Position numbers and translations under genes: made by a program. A model generated the notes under the pieces. It ran no database searches. It was not told where the DNA came from and saw only the letters and a list, made by a program, of their open reading frames with translations. From positions 5,001,501 to 5,065,500 of the forward strand of contig NZ_CP114035.2 in assembly GCF_026898135.2 (NCBI RefSeq): DNA of 64,000 bases, read 5' to 3'. The DNA is from Pseudomonas fortuita (GTDB taxonomy: Bacteria; Pseudomonadota; Gammaproteobacteria; Pseudomonadales; Pseudomonadaceae). Within the stretch, counting starts at the first letter, position 1; every line of letters starts with the position of its first letter. Positions 1-9,233 of the stretch are shown piece by piece.

Positions 1-552
1 GCTGGCTACTACTACAGTAATGCCAAGGCACAGGATGTTCTCAAGGACAGCAACGGCCAGCCGGCCGCCCTCAGCGGCGCCGCCTACCGCAGCAGTTCGA
101 GCAAGCACGGCATGTGGCTCGGCGCCCAGCAGCAAGTAACCTCGCTGGCATCCGACCAGTCGCGAGGCCTGAGCCTGTTCGCCAACGCCACGGTGCACGA
201 CAAGAAGACCAATGCCATCGACAACTATGTGCAGGCAGGACTGGTATACAAAGGGCCTTTCGACGCCCGCGCCAAGGACGACATCGGTTTCGCCCTGGCC
301 CGCGTGCACGTCAACCCCGCCTACCGCAAGAACGCCCGCCTGGCCAACCAGGCCGCAGGCCTCTACGACTATGACAATCCAGGTTTCCTGCCGGTGCAGG
401 ACACCGAGTACAGCGCCGAGCTGTACTACGGCATCCACTTGGCCGACTGGCTCACCGTACGCCCCAACCTGCAGTACATCCGCCACCCGGGCGGGGTGTC
501 GCAGGTCGATGGCGCCCTGATCGGTGGCCTGAAGATCCAGAGCAGTTTCTAA
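1..552 (+). CDS. oprB: Carbohydrate-selective porin OprB, C-terminal part (cut by window edge)
   Basis: The reading frame is open from base 1 and ends at 552, so 183 C-terminal residues are visible and the start lies outside the window. The tail alternates polar and aromatic residues in beta-strand fashion (AELYYGIHLADWLTVRPNLQYIRHPGG) and ends in SSF. A terminal Phe is the usual outer-membrane insertion signal, and this ending is characteristic of OprB sugar porins. The gene lies 32 bp upstream of the glucose dehydrogenase gene, which fits entry of glucose into the periplasm followed by oxidation there. The missing N-terminus prevents a check of the signal peptide. Confidence 0.85.
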   Translation, partial: AGYYYSNAKAQDVLKDSNGQPAALSGAAYRSSSSKHGMWLGAQQQVTSLASDQSRGLSLFANATVHDKKTNAIDNYVQAGLVYKGPFDARAKDDIGFALARVHVNPAYRKNARLANQAAGLYDYDNPGFLPVQDTEYSAELYYGIHLADWLTVRPNLQYIRHPGGVSQVDGALIGGLKIQSSF

Positions 553-584
553 CCACCCTTTTTTGACCTGACGGAGAACCTAAG

Positions 585-2996
585 ATGAGCACTGAAGGTG
601 CCAACCAAGGAAGCCGCTGGCTCCCTCGCCTGATCGGCGCGCTGCTGTTGCTGATGGGCCTGGCCCTGCTGGCCGGTGGTATCAAGCTAAGCCAGCTGGG
701 CGGATCGCTGTACTACCTGATTGCCGGTATCGGCTTTGCCCTCTCGGGCATCCTGCTGCTGGCCCAACGCCGCATTGCCTTGGGCCTGTACGGCCTGGTG
801 CTGCTGGGCAGCACTGTATGGGCGCTGCTTGAAGTGGGCCTGGACTGGTGGCAACTGGTGCCACGCCTGGCCATCTGGTTTGCCATCGGCGTGGTGCTGC
901 TGCTGCCGTGGGCACGTCGTCCGTTGATCGGCCCGGCCAGCAAAGCCAACACTGCACTGCTCGGCGTTGCGGTGGTTGCTTCGGGCGCATGTGCGCTGGG
1001 CAGCCAGTTCACCCACCCCGGCGAAGTGTTCGGCGAACTGGGCCGCGAAAGCAGCGAAATGGCCAGCGCCGCCCCATCCATGCCTGATGGCGAATGGCAG
1101 GCTTACGGCCGCACCGAGCATGGCGACCGTTATTCACCGCTGCGCCAGATCACCCCGCAGAATGCCTACCGCCTGGAAGAAGCCTGGCGCATTCGCACCG
1201 GTGACCTGCCGACCGACAACGACCCTGTGGAGCTGACCAACCAGAACACCCCGCTGAAGGTCAACGGCATGCTCTACGCCTGCACCGCACACAGCCGCTT
1301 GCTGGCCCTGGACCCGGACACCGGCGCGGAAATCTGGCGTTACGACCCGCAGGTCAAGAGCCCGACCGGCACCTTCAAAGGCTTTGCCCACATGACCTGC
1401 CGCGGCGTTTCGTACTATGACGAAAACCGCTATGTCAGCCGCGACGGCAGCCCGGCGCCGAAAATTACCGACGCCGGCCAGGCCGTAGCCCAGGCCTGCC
1501 CACGCCGCCTGTACCTGCCTACCGCAGATGCCCGCCTGATTGCCATCAACGCCGACAACGGCAAAGTCTGCGAAGGCTTCGCCAACCAGGGCGTGATCGA
1601 CCTCACCACCGGCATCGGTCCCTTCACCGCCGGCGGCTATTACTCCACCTCGCCTGCCGCTATCACCCGTGACCTGGTGATCATTGGTGGCCACGTCACC
1701 GACAACGAGTCGACCAACGAGCCGTCGGGCGTGATCCGCGCCTACGACGTGCACGACGGCCACCTGGTGTGGAACTGGGACAGCAACAACCCGGATGACA
1801 CCAAGCCGTTGGCCGCCGGCAAGATGTACAGCCGCAACTCGGCCAATATGTGGTCGATCGCCAGCGTCGACGAAGACCTGGGCATGATCTACCTGCCGTT
1901 GGGCAACCAGACCCCGGACCAGTGGGGCGCCGACCGCACCCCGGGCGCCGAGAAGTACAGCGCCGGCGTGGTCGCCCTTGACCTGGCCACCGGCAAGGCC
2001 CGCTGGAACTACCAGTTTACCCACCACGACTTGTGGGACATGGACGTGGGCAGCCAGCCGACCTTGGTCCACCTGAAGACTGACGATGGGGTGAAACCCG
2101 CGATCATCGTGCCGACCAAGCAAGGCAGCCTGTACGTGCTCGACCGCCGCGACGGTACGCCGATCGTGCCGATTCGCGAAATCCCCACCCCGCAAGGCGC
2201 AGTGAAGGGCGACCATACCTCGCCGACCCAGGCCCGCTCCGACCTCAACCTGCTGGGCCCTGAGCTGACCGAACAGGCCATGTGGGGCGCTACGCCATTC
2301 GACCAGATGCTGTGCCGCATCCAGTTCCGCGAACTGCGCTACGAAGGCCAGTACACCCCGCCTTCCGAGCAGGGTTCGCTGATCTACCCGGGCAACGTGG
2401 GTGTATTCAACTGGGGCAGCGTGTCCGTCGACCCGGTCCGCCAACTGCTGTTCACCTCGCCCAACTACATGGCCTTCGTGTCGAAGATGGTCCCGCGCGA
2501 GCAGGTGGCCGAAGGCAGCAAGCGCGAAAGCGAGACCAGCGGCGTGCAGCCGAATACCGGCGCGCCGTACGCGGTCACCATGCACCCGTTCATGTCGCCG
2601 CTGGGCGTACCGTGCCAGGCACCGGCCTGGGGCTATGTCGCCGCCATCGACCTGTTCACCAACAAGGTGGTGTGGAAACACAAGAACGGCACCACTCGTG
2701 ACAGCACCCCGGTACCGATCGGCCTGCCGGTTGGCGTGCCGAGCATGGGCGGTTCGATCGTCACCGCCGGTGGCGTCGGCTTCCTCAGCGGCACCCTGGA
2801 CCAATACCTGCGCGCTTATGATGTAAACAACGGCAAGGAACTGTGGAGTGCCCGCCTGCCAGCGGGTGGCCAGGCCACGCCGATGACCTACACCGGCAAG
2901 GATGGCAAGCAGTATGTGCTGGTAACCGCCGGCGGCCATGGCTCGCTGGGCACCAAAATGGGCGATTACATCATCGCTTACAAATTGGCTGACTAA
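585..2996 (+). CDS. gcd: Membrane-bound PQQ-dependent glucose dehydrogenase
   Basis: The 803-residue protein has the family's normal length. Residues about 15-140 form a block of five hydrophobic segments that anchor it in the inner membrane. The remainder is a periplasmic PQQ beta-propeller with repeated blade motifs such as DARLIAINADNGKVC and YVLDRRDGTPIVP. The enzyme oxidises glucose to glucono-lactone in the periplasm with PQQ as cofactor and passes electrons to ubiquinone. It follows the oprB porin by 32 bp, so the two probably share a transcript. A GC-rich hairpin sits just after the stop codon. PQQ synthesis genes are not in the window. Confidence 0.95.
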   Translation: MSTEGANQGSRWLPRLIGALLLLMGLALLAGGIKLSQLGGSLYYLIAGIGFALSGILLLAQRRIALGLYGLVLLGSTVWALLEVGLDWWQLVPRLAIWFAIGVVLLLPWARRPLIGPASKANTALLGVAVVASGACALGSQFTHPGEVFGELGRESSEMASAAPSMPDGEWQAYGRTEHGDRYSPLRQITPQNAYRLEEAWRIRTGDLPTDNDPVELTNQNTPLKVNGMLYACTAHSRLLALDPDTGAEIWRYDPQVKSPTGTFKGFAHMTCRGVSYYDENRYVSRDGSPAPKITDAGQAVAQACPRRLYLPTADARLIAINADNGKVCEGFANQGVIDLTTGIGPFTAGGYYSTSPAAITRDLVIIGGHVTDNESTNEPSGVIRAYDVHDGHLVWNWDSNNPDDTKPLAAGKMYSRNSANMWSIASVDEDLGMIYLPLGNQTPDQWGADRTPGAEKYSAGVVALDLATGKARWNYQFTHHDLWDMDVGSQPTLVHLKTDDGVKPAIIVPTKQGSLYVLDRRDGTPIVPIREIPTPQGAVKGDHTSPTQARSDLNLLGPELTEQAMWGATPFDQMLCRIQFRELRYEGQYTPPSEQGSLIYPGNVGVFNWGSVSVDPVRQLLFTSPNYMAFVSKMVPREQVAEGSKRESETSGVQPNTGAPYAVTMHPFMSPLGVPCQAPAWGYVAAIDLFTNKVVWKHKNGTTRDSTPVPIGLPVGVPSMGGSIVTAGGVGFLSGTLDQYLRAYDVNNGKELWSARLPAGGQATPMTYTGKDGKQYVLVTAGGHGSLGTKMGDYIIAYKLAD

Positions 2997-3002
2997 GTTA
3001 CC

Positions 3003-3022
3003 GAGCCCTGCTTGCAGGGCTC
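3003..3022 (+). terminator. Hairpin after gcd
   Basis: A perfect 8-bp stem (GAGCCCTG/CAGGGCTC) with a CTTG loop lies six bases after the gcd stop codon. It is followed by only a short T-poor stretch, so it is a weak intrinsic terminator or a 3'-end stabilising stem. Confidence 0.6.
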
Positions 3023-3030
3023 ATTCCCTG

Positions 3031-3135
3031 TACCGGCCTCATCGCCGGCAAGCCAGCTTCCACAGGTATTCCACCGACCTTGAAAATGGTGGGTTACCTG
3101 TGGGAGCTGGCTTGCCGGCGATGAGGCCGGTGCAG
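3031..3135. repeat. REP pair (inverted, CCGGCAAGCCAGC family)
   Basis: Two copies of a P. putida-type REP sequence face each other. TACCGGCCTCATCGCCGGCA leads the left copy, and the right copy ends GCCGGCGATGAGGCCGGTG. The copies are separated by about 30 bp. The pair fills the gcd-lon gap and can fold into one long hairpin. REP elements of this kind are non-coding; they can bind gyrase or stabilise mRNA ends in other systems. Confidence 0.85.
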
Positions 3136-3235
3136 GCAATCACAGATGAAACCCTCCCCTGATCCCTTCGTCTACCATTGAAACCGATTCCCCTGCGCCC
3201 CATCTAAGCACCATAGCCATTCACGCAGGTGCCCC

Positions 3236-5653
3236 ATGAGCGACCAGCAGGATTTCCCGGAACACCCTGACGAACACAGCGAAGTCGAGCACACCTCCCC
3301 GGCCGAACCCGGCCACGCCCTCGCCCTGCCCGGCCAGCAACTGCCGGACAAAGTCTACGTGATCCCGATCCACAACCGCCCGTTCTTCCCGGCCCAGGTA
3401 CTGCCGGTCATCGTCAATGAAGAACCTTGGGCCGAAACCCTCGACCTGGTGGCCAAGTCACCGGACCACTGCCTGGCGCTGTTCTTCATGGACACCCCGC
3501 CGGAAGACCATCGCCATTTCGACACCTCGGCCTTGCCGCAATACGGCACGCTGGTCAAGGTGCACCATGCCAGCCGTGAAAACGGCAAACTGCAGTTCGT
3601 CGCCCAGGGCCTGACCCGGGTACGCATCCGCAACTGGCTCAAGCATCACCGCCCACCCTACCTGGTCGAAGTCGAATACCCGCGCCAGTCCGCCGAGCCG
3701 ACCGACGAGGTCAAGGCTTACGGCATGGCCCTGATCAACGCGATCAAGGAGCTGCTGCCGCTCAACCCGCTGTACAGCGAAGAGCTGAAGAACTACCTCA
3801 ACCGCTTCAGCCCCAACGACCCGTCACCGCTCACCGACTTCGCCGCCGCGCTGACCTCGGCCACCGGCAACCAGTTGCAGGAAGTACTCGACTGCGTGCC
3901 CATGCTAAAGCGCATGGAAAAGGTCCTGCCGATGCTGCGCAAAGAGGTGGAAGTCGCGCGCCTGCAGAACGAGATCTCGGCCGAGGTAAACCGGCAGATC
4001 GGCGAACACCAGCGGGAGTTTTTCCTCAAGGAGCAACTCAAGGTCATCCAGCAGGAGCTGGGGCTGACCAAGGACGACCGCAGCGCCGACCTGGAACAGT
4101 TCGAACAGCGCCTGGAAGGCAAGACCCTGCCGCCCCAGGCGCGCAAGCGCCTTGATGAAGAGATGGGCAAACTGGCCATTCTCGAAACCGGTTCGCCCGA
4201 GTACGCCGTCACCCGCAACTACCTCGAATGGGCCACCGCCCTGCCGTGGGGCGTGTACGGCAAAGACAAGCTCGACCTCAAGCATGCACGCAAAGTCCTT
4301 GATCAGCACCATGCCGGCCTCGACGACATCAAGGAACGCATCATCGAATTCCTCGCCGTGGGCGCCTGGAAAGGCGAAATCAGCGGCTCCATCGTGCTGT
4401 TGGTGGGCCCGCCCGGGGTGGGCAAGACCAGCATCGGCAAATCCATTGCAGAGTCGCTTGGCCGGCCGTTCTATCGTTTCAGCGTTGGCGGCATGCGCGA
4501 CGAGGCCGAAATCAAGGGCCACCGCCGCACTTACATCGGTGCACAACCCGGCAAGCTGGTACAGGCCCTGAAAGAGGTCGAAGTGATGAACCCGGTCATC
4601 ATGCTCGACGAGATCGACAAGATGGGCCAAAGCTATCAGGGCGACCCGGCTTCGGCATTGCTGGAAACCCTCGATCCGGAGCAGAACGTCGACTTCCTCG
4701 ACCACTATCTCGACCTGCGCCTGGACCTGTCCAAGGTGCTGTTCGTGTGCACCGCCAACACCCTCGACTCGATCCCCGGGCCGTTGCTCGACCGCATGGA
4801 AGTGATCCGCCTGTCCGGCTACATCACTGAGGAAAAACTGGCCATCGCCAAGCGCCACCTGTGGCCCAAGCAACTGCAAAAAGCTGGCGTTTCCAAGACC
4901 AGCCTGAGCATCAGCGACAGCGCCCTGCGCCTGGTCATCGAGGGCTATGCCCGCGAGGCCGGCGTGCGCCAGCTGGAGAAGCAACTGGGCAAACTGGTGC
5001 GCAAAGCGGTGGTCAAGCTGATGGAAGACCCCGAAGCCAAGCTGAAGATCGGCACCAAGGACCTGGAGGCCGCACTGGGCATTCCCGTATTCCGCAGTGA
5101 GCAGGTACTGGCTGGCAAAGGGGTAATCACCGGCCTGGCCTGGACCAGCATGGGCGGTGCCACGCTGCCGATCGAGGCGACCCGCATCCACACGCTCAAC
5201 CGCGGCTTCAAGCTGACCGGCAAGCTGGGGGACGTGATGAAGGAATCGGCCGAAATTGCCTACAGCTACGTCAGCTCCAACCTCAAGCAGTTTGGCGGCG
5301 ATCCTGGCTTCTTCAACGAAGCGTTCATCCACCTGCACGTTCCTGAAGGCGCCACGCCCAAGGACGGCCCGAGTGCCGGCGTCACCATGGCAAGTGCCCT
5401 GTTGTCCCTCGCCCGCGACCAGGCACCGAAAAAAGGCGTAGCCATGACGGGCGAGCTCACCCTCACCGGCCAGGTGCTGCCGATTGGCGGGGTACGCGAA
5501 AAGGTGATTGCGGCGCGGCGGCAGAAGATCTTCGAACTGATCCTGCCCGAGCCTAACCGCGGCGACTTCGAGGAGCTGCCGGACTACCTGCGAGAAGGCC
5601 TGACAGTGCATTTCGCCAAGCGCTTTGCCGACGTGGCCAAAGTCCTGTTCTGA
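3236..5653 (+). CDS. lon: ATP-dependent Lon protease
   Basis: The 805-residue protein has complete Lon architecture: an N-terminal substrate-binding LON domain (about residues 38-240), a coiled linker, an AAA+ module with Walker A GPPGVGKTS near residue 389, and a C-terminal Ser-Lys protease domain. The catalytic Ser713 lies in DGPSAG and Lys756 in GGVREKV. Lon degrades misfolded and selected regulatory proteins in the cytoplasm. The N-terminal 35 residues are acidic and low-complexity, which is longer than in E. coli Lon. As I recall, P. putida carries more than one lon-type gene, and this is the copy beside gcd. The ATG at 3236 directly precedes SDQQDF. Confidence 0.93.
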   Translation: MSDQQDFPEHPDEHSEVEHTSPAEPGHALALPGQQLPDKVYVIPIHNRPFFPAQVLPVIVNEEPWAETLDLVAKSPDHCLALFFMDTPPEDHRHFDTSALPQYGTLVKVHHASRENGKLQFVAQGLTRVRIRNWLKHHRPPYLVEVEYPRQSAEPTDEVKAYGMALINAIKELLPLNPLYSEELKNYLNRFSPNDPSPLTDFAAALTSATGNQLQEVLDCVPMLKRMEKVLPMLRKEVEVARLQNEISAEVNRQIGEHQREFFLKEQLKVIQQELGLTKDDRSADLEQFEQRLEGKTLPPQARKRLDEEMGKLAILETGSPEYAVTRNYLEWATALPWGVYGKDKLDLKHARKVLDQHHAGLDDIKERIIEFLAVGAWKGEISGSIVLLVGPPGVGKTSIGKSIAESLGRPFYRFSVGGMRDEAEIKGHRRTYIGAQPGKLVQALKEVEVMNPVIMLDEIDKMGQSYQGDPASALLETLDPEQNVDFLDHYLDLRLDLSKVLFVCTANTLDSIPGPLLDRMEVIRLSGYITEEKLAIAKRHLWPKQLQKAGVSKTSLSISDSALRLVIEGYAREAGVRQLEKQLGKLVRKAVVKLMEDPEAKLKIGTKDLEAALGIPVFRSEQVLAGKGVITGLAWTSMGGATLPIEATRIHTLNRGFKLTGKLGDVMKESAEIAYSYVSSNLKQFGGDPGFFNEAFIHLHVPEGATPKDGPSAGVTMASALLSLARDQAPKKGVAMTGELTLTGQVLPIGGVREKVIAARRQKIFELILPEPNRGDFEELPDYLREGLTVHFAKRFADVAKVLF

Positions 5654-5659
5654 CCTGTT

Positions 5660-5695
5660 CCGTCCTCCTCGCGGCTTTAGCCGCGAAGAGGACGG
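5660..5695. repeat. REP-like hairpin after lon
   Basis: A 16-bp inverted repeat with one mismatch and a TTTA loop begins six bases after the lon stop codon. Its core (TCGCGGC/GCCGCGA next to GAGGACGG) resembles the centre of P. putida REP units. No T-run follows, so it is more likely a REP unit or mRNA-stabilising stem than a classical terminator. Confidence 0.6.
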
Positions 5696-5760
5696 CACCG
5701 GGCACACAAAACCCCACCAGCATCGGTTATCCTCAGGCATCGTCAGCCTACGGAGCCAAC

Positions 5761-6153
5761 ATGACCGCCCCTCGTCTGCTCGTTCCCCTGAGCTTTACCC
5801 TGCTTTCTGCCTGTGCCCAATACCCCACACAGCCTGTCGAGCTGGATGCCGAAAGTGAATGCCCAACGCGACTGCAGGTAGGCCAGACACTGACGTTGAG
5901 CTTGCCCGGCAATCCATCCACCGGCTATCGCTGGCTCGTCAAGAATGCCGCATCAGCTGTGCTGCGCAGCCTCGGCCCGGAGGTCTACAACGCCCCCGAT
6001 GATCAAGACGTGGTCGGAAGCGCCGGTGTCTCCACCTGGCGCTTCCAGGCTACCAGCACCGGAGATGCCCAGTTGCTACTGGTCTACCAACAGCCATGGG
6101 CTGCAGAAGTCGCCCCGGTACAAACCTTCGACTGCAAGATTGTCGTCCGCTGA
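5761..6153 (+). CDS. Chagasin-like (inhibitor family I42) lipoprotein
   Basis: The 130-residue protein starts with a short lipoprotein signal peptide whose lipobox LLSAC places the lipidated Cys near residue 18. The mature part carries the three loop motifs of the chagasin/I42 cysteine-protease inhibitors: NPSTGYRW, a Gly-rich GSAGV before a TWRF strand, and YQQPW near the C-terminus. In eukaryotic and bacterial relatives these loops block papain-like proteases. The role here is inferred from the motifs only, and the target protease is unknown. The gene is convergent with the toxin-like operon, and the two stop codons are six bases apart. Confidence 0.75.
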   Translation: MTAPRLLVPLSFTLLSACAQYPTQPVELDAESECPTRLQVGQTLTLSLPGNPSTGYRWLVKNAASAVLRSLGPEVYNAPDDQDVVGSAGVSTWRFQATSTGDAQLLLVYQQPWAAEVAPVQTFDCKIVVR

Positions 6154-6159
6154 GGGCAA

Positions 6160-7095
6160 TCAACTGCGGTCATACAGCAGTTGCACCACCTTCAGGTACT
6201 CACACAAACCGTCCAGCGCGACTGTGGCAGCTTCCAGATCCATGGTTGCGCTGAGTCTGGCGGCCTGCGCCTGCCACTCAGACTCTACCTTGCGAAGCTC
6301 ATGTAGCCACCCGTTCTTCAGCGGCACCAAGCCCGACAGCGCCGTGACCGCTTCCAGTTCTTCCCGCGCCGCTTGCAGGGTTCGCTGCACCTGCCGCTGG
6401 TCGTCCACTGCAGCCTCGATCTTGCTATCCAGCCGGCCACGGGCTTTGCCCAGGTCGACGAATGTCTTGGCCCCGTCAAGCGCATCAGCATGCCGTGCAA
6501 GCTTTTGCGTCACAGCCTTGAACAGGCCGGCGTCGAATTTCGGATCGGTGATCAATCCCATTATCTGATCGACTTCATCATCGCTCGGGATGAGGCCTTT
6601 CAGTGCGCTTGCAACCGAAGGTTTCTCGAACAGCTCGATAGCCTGGACAATATCTGCACGCTGCTGTTGCAGTTGCATCAATCGTTCATCGAATGCGACT
6701 GCCTGTACTTGAAGGCCGGCCGTTCGCGCTGCCAACTCTGGCAAGGCGTCGACAAGCGCCGATAGCGAAAACAGCTCCAACCGCAAGTTTTTCCTGGCCA
6801 AGTGCGCGTGATGCTGATTCAAACGCTCCAGTACACTGGCGAGCCTGCGCTGCGAAGCGGCGCTGTCCACACCCGGAATAAATCGCCGATCCTCCAGCAA
6901 TACGATACCGCCTATCAAGCTCTCCTTGAACGCGCGCTCGACAGCCAGCAACAGTGTACACAGTTCATCCAGTTGCTCGCGTGCGGCAGGCAGCACGTTC
7001 ATTTCCCAACTTCCAATGAGCTGGAATATCTGATCCTGCAGATTTTGCATCTCTACAACATCTGGCGTGACGGTTTGAGTATTGGCAATTTCCAT
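6160..7095 (-). CDS. XaxB-like subunit of a binary pore-forming toxin
   Basis: This is a 311-residue, almost entirely alpha-helical protein with long heptad-rich stretches and no Sec signal peptide. Its length, helical character and position directly after an XaxA-like gene fit XaxB/YaxB, the second component of alpha-xenorhabdolysin. In that family two ClyA-like subunits assemble into a ring of heterodimers in target membranes. I chose the ATG at 7095. A GAGGAA Shine-Dalgarno sits in the end of the upstream gene and the two genes are one base apart, giving tight coupling. A TTG at 7119 would extend the protein by eight residues but is less likely. The assignment comes from remembered family features, not from a search. 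Confidence 0.62.
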   Translation of the reverse strand: MEIANTQTVTPDVVEMQNLQDQIFQLIGSWEMNVLPAAREQLDELCTLLLAVERAFKESLIGGIVLLEDRRFIPGVDSAASQRRLASVLERLNQHHAHLARKNLRLELFSLSALVDALPELAARTAGLQVQAVAFDERLMQLQQQRADIVQAIELFEKPSVASALKGLIPSDDEVDQIMGLITDPKFDAGLFKAVTQKLARHADALDGAKTFVDLGKARGRLDSKIEAAVDDQRQVQRTLQAAREELEAVTALSGLVPLKNGWLHELRKVESEWQAQAARLSATMDLEAATVALDGLCEYLKVVQLLYDRS

Positions 7096-7096
7096 G

Positions 7097-8287
7097 TCAG
7101 GCTTCCTCATACTCGTCAATCAGTTCATTGAACAGCTCTGACAGCGTATGGCACACACTGCCTATTTTGGTCCACGGTTTGATAACCTCCGAAAAATCAA
7201 GAACAAAGGATTCAAGCTGGACGACGGTACTCAGTTCTTTGGCTTCATTGACAGAGTTGTCGGCATACGAAGCGAGGAACAACCAAACATCGGCCAACCG
7301 CTTGGTCGCCGCCGACAGATCCTTGCACCTGAATTGCAAATCTCTGACCAGCGTCGAAACACGCTCGAAGTCCTTCAAGGCCGGCGCCAGCTTGCCCAGT
7401 GCATTGGCCAACTCATCGCGTCTTTCAATCAGCGCATTCTTTGTAGCCCTGATAGCTTCTGCCTTGTTTCCGAATACGCCACCGGTTATCACCAGACCGA
7501 TCGGCCCCAACAAGATACCGGTGAATGCATAGCCAACATGGGCATCGTACTCAGCCTTCAACTGGTCAACCTGCTCGTCCCACTGATCGAGTTGCTTGCG
7601 TTTTTCCAGGATTTCCTCATGGGAAACCTTCTCATCGAAGTGCTTCAACAAGCGTCCCATACGCGGCTTGAGTTCACGCTTGATTTCATTGTTGAACCAG
7701 TTGGCACGGCTGTCGACGTCAACGATACGCCGGCGAGTGCATTCAATTTCCTTCACCAGTTCGGAAATGCCGAGCGTCAGCACGCTGGCGATCTGTGCTT
7801 GTTCATGTTCGCTGAGCGCCGAGGTGTAAACATCGTCGCCCTCCTCGGCCTTGCGTTTCTTGATCGCCATGAACACGTCGCTGCTTTCAAGGTTTTCCAA
7901 AAGGCTACTGCCACGCTGCACCAGGCTTTCGGCAAACATCTCAATTTCAGGCCCCAGCTGTTTTATACTGCGTTCCAGTATGTCCCATTCAGCGGCATGC
8001 CGGTGCAGCGCCACGTAAAGCTCATTGACCATCGACGCTTTAATACCGAGGGCAGCGTAATCGACCTCCCTCTCGATTTCCACCTGCGTCCGCGGTAAAT
8101 GGTTAACGGTATTGACGTACCGCTTAATGCATTTCAAATTATCTGCCGTCAGCAAACCACCAACTTGCTGACCACCATCGAGCCGGCTTTCAATGAATGA
8201 AAAATAGCGTTCTGGCAATATTTTCACTCTGGAAACCAGGTCCAGATCATCGACGGGTAGCTCTTCCTGCACAGTTGCTATATTCAT
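7097..8287 (-). CDS. XaxA-like subunit of a binary pore-forming toxin
   Basis: The 396-residue protein resembles the alpha-xenorhabdolysin A subunit (XaxA/YaxA, about 400 residues). It has long amphipathic helices through residues 60-250, a single hydrophobic hairpin at residues 251-274 (VGYAFTGILLGPIGLVITGG), then more helices to the C-terminus. That pattern is typical of ClyA/HBL-type alpha pore-forming toxins. No signal peptide is visible, as for other members. It is the first gene of a two-gene operon with the XaxB-like partner and is divergent from cmoA. Base composition is less GC-rich than its neighbours, suggesting acquisition. It could instead be an uncharacterised helical membrane-remodelling protein. 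Confidence 0.65.
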   Translation of the reverse strand: MNIATVQEELPVDDLDLVSRVKILPERYFSFIESRLDGGQQVGGLLTADNLKCIKRYVNTVNHLPRTQVEIEREVDYAALGIKASMVNELYVALHRHAAEWDILERSIKQLGPEIEMFAESLVQRGSSLLENLESSDVFMAIKKRKAEEGDDVYTSALSEHEQAQIASVLTLGISELVKEIECTRRRIVDVDSRANWFNNEIKRELKPRMGRLLKHFDEKVSHEEILEKRKQLDQWDEQVDQLKAEYDAHVGYAFTGILLGPIGLVITGGVFGNKAEAIRATKNALIERRDELANALGKLAPALKDFERVSTLVRDLQFRCKDLSAATKRLADVWLFLASYADNSVNEAKELSTVVQLESFVLDFSEVIKPWTKIGSVCHTLSELFNELIDEYEEA

Positions 8288-8489
8288 TTCTCAACCCATG
8301 AAACCAATGAAGTAAAGGCAGTTGGAGTGTCCACCCGAACCCCCCTGAATACATTCACCCGGATAACTTAACGCTGTGGGAAAGTTCACTGCTGCGGGCA
8401 TGAACGCTCCGACCCTGAAGCATTGCCATGGCAAGATGCGTGGCCATTGGATAAAATGCGCACCCGTTTCACCCTGTATCGAGCCCACC

Positions 8490-9233
8490 GTGAGCAAACA
8501 ACCCGACCGCCTTTTCTCGCAGCCCCTGGAGCAGGTGCCCGATTTCGTCTTCAACGAAGACGTGGTGCGCGTGTTCCCGGACATGATCAAGCGTTCGGTG
8601 CCCGGTTACCCGACCATCGTCGAAAACCTCGGCGTACTGGCTGCGCGTTTCGCCCAGCCAGGCACCGCTCTGTACGACCTGGGCGCATCGCTGGGCGCCG
8701 TCACCCAGTCGCTGCGTCGCCATGTTCGCAGCGACGGCTGCCGGGTGATCGCGGTGGACAATTCCGCCGCCATGGCCGAACGCTGCCGCCAGTACCTCAC
8801 CGCTCAGGACTCGATGTTCCAGGAGCTATTGCCGGTGCAAGTGCTGGAAGCCGATATCCTTGCCCTGCCCTTCGAGCCTGCCTCGGTAGTGGCGATGAAC
8901 TTCACCCTGCAATTCATCGCCCCCGACCAACGCCTGGAATTGCTCGGGCGTATTCGCCAGGCGCTGCTGCCGGGGGGTGCGCTGATCCTTTCGGAGAAGC
9001 TGCGTTTCGCCGATGAGCAAGAGCAGGACCTGCTCAATGAACTGCACCTGGACTTCAAGCGCGCCAACGGTTACAGCGAACTGGAAATCGCCCAGAAGCG
9101 CAGCGCCATCGAAAACGTGATGCGCCCCGATACGCTCCAAGCACACCAGGAGCGCCTGCGCGCCGCCGGTTTCTCCAAAGTGGTGCCGTGGTTCCAATGC
9201 CTTAACTTCGCCTCGTTGATAGCCCTGCCATGA
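8490..9233 (+). CDS. cmoA: Carboxy-SAM synthase CmoA
   Basis: CmoA converts S-adenosylmethionine and prephenate into carboxy-SAM, the donor for wobble-uridine modification of tRNA. I place the start at a GTG (8490), giving [24 protein letters not shown] and 247 residues, the family's usual length. An in-frame ATG at 8376 would add 38 residues with no family resemblance. The SAM-fold motif [15 protein letters not shown] lies near residue 60. The stop overlaps the cmoB start by four bases (ATGA), so the two are translationally coupled and act in sequence. Confidence 0.93.
   Translation: MSKQPDRLFSQPLEQVPDFVFNEDVVRVFPDMIKRSVPGYPTIVENLGVLAARFAQPGTALYDLGASLGAVTQSLRRHVRSDGCRVIAVDNSAAMAERCRQYLTAQDSMFQELLPVQVLEADILALPFEPASVVAMNFTLQFIAPDQRLELLGRIRQALLPGGALILSEKLRFADEQEQDLLNELHLDFKRANGYSELEIAQKRSAIENVMRPDTLQAHQERLRAAGFSKVVPWFQCLNFASLIALP

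Noticed and set aside
1134..2939. Very long open frame on the minus strand opposite gcd (and similar ones opposite lon and tctA/tctC)
   Set aside because: High-GC coding DNA produces long antisense frames. These have no start signals or family motifs and oppose genes with clear identity.
3031..3135. Inverted pairs of about 30-45 bp as insertion sequence ends
   Set aside because: They recur at many intergenic sites with REP-type palindromic cores, enclose no transposase gene and show no target duplications.
8376..8489. Longer N-terminus for CmoA
   Set aside because: The extra 38 residues match nothing in the family; the GTG at 8490 gives the standard 247-residue protein.
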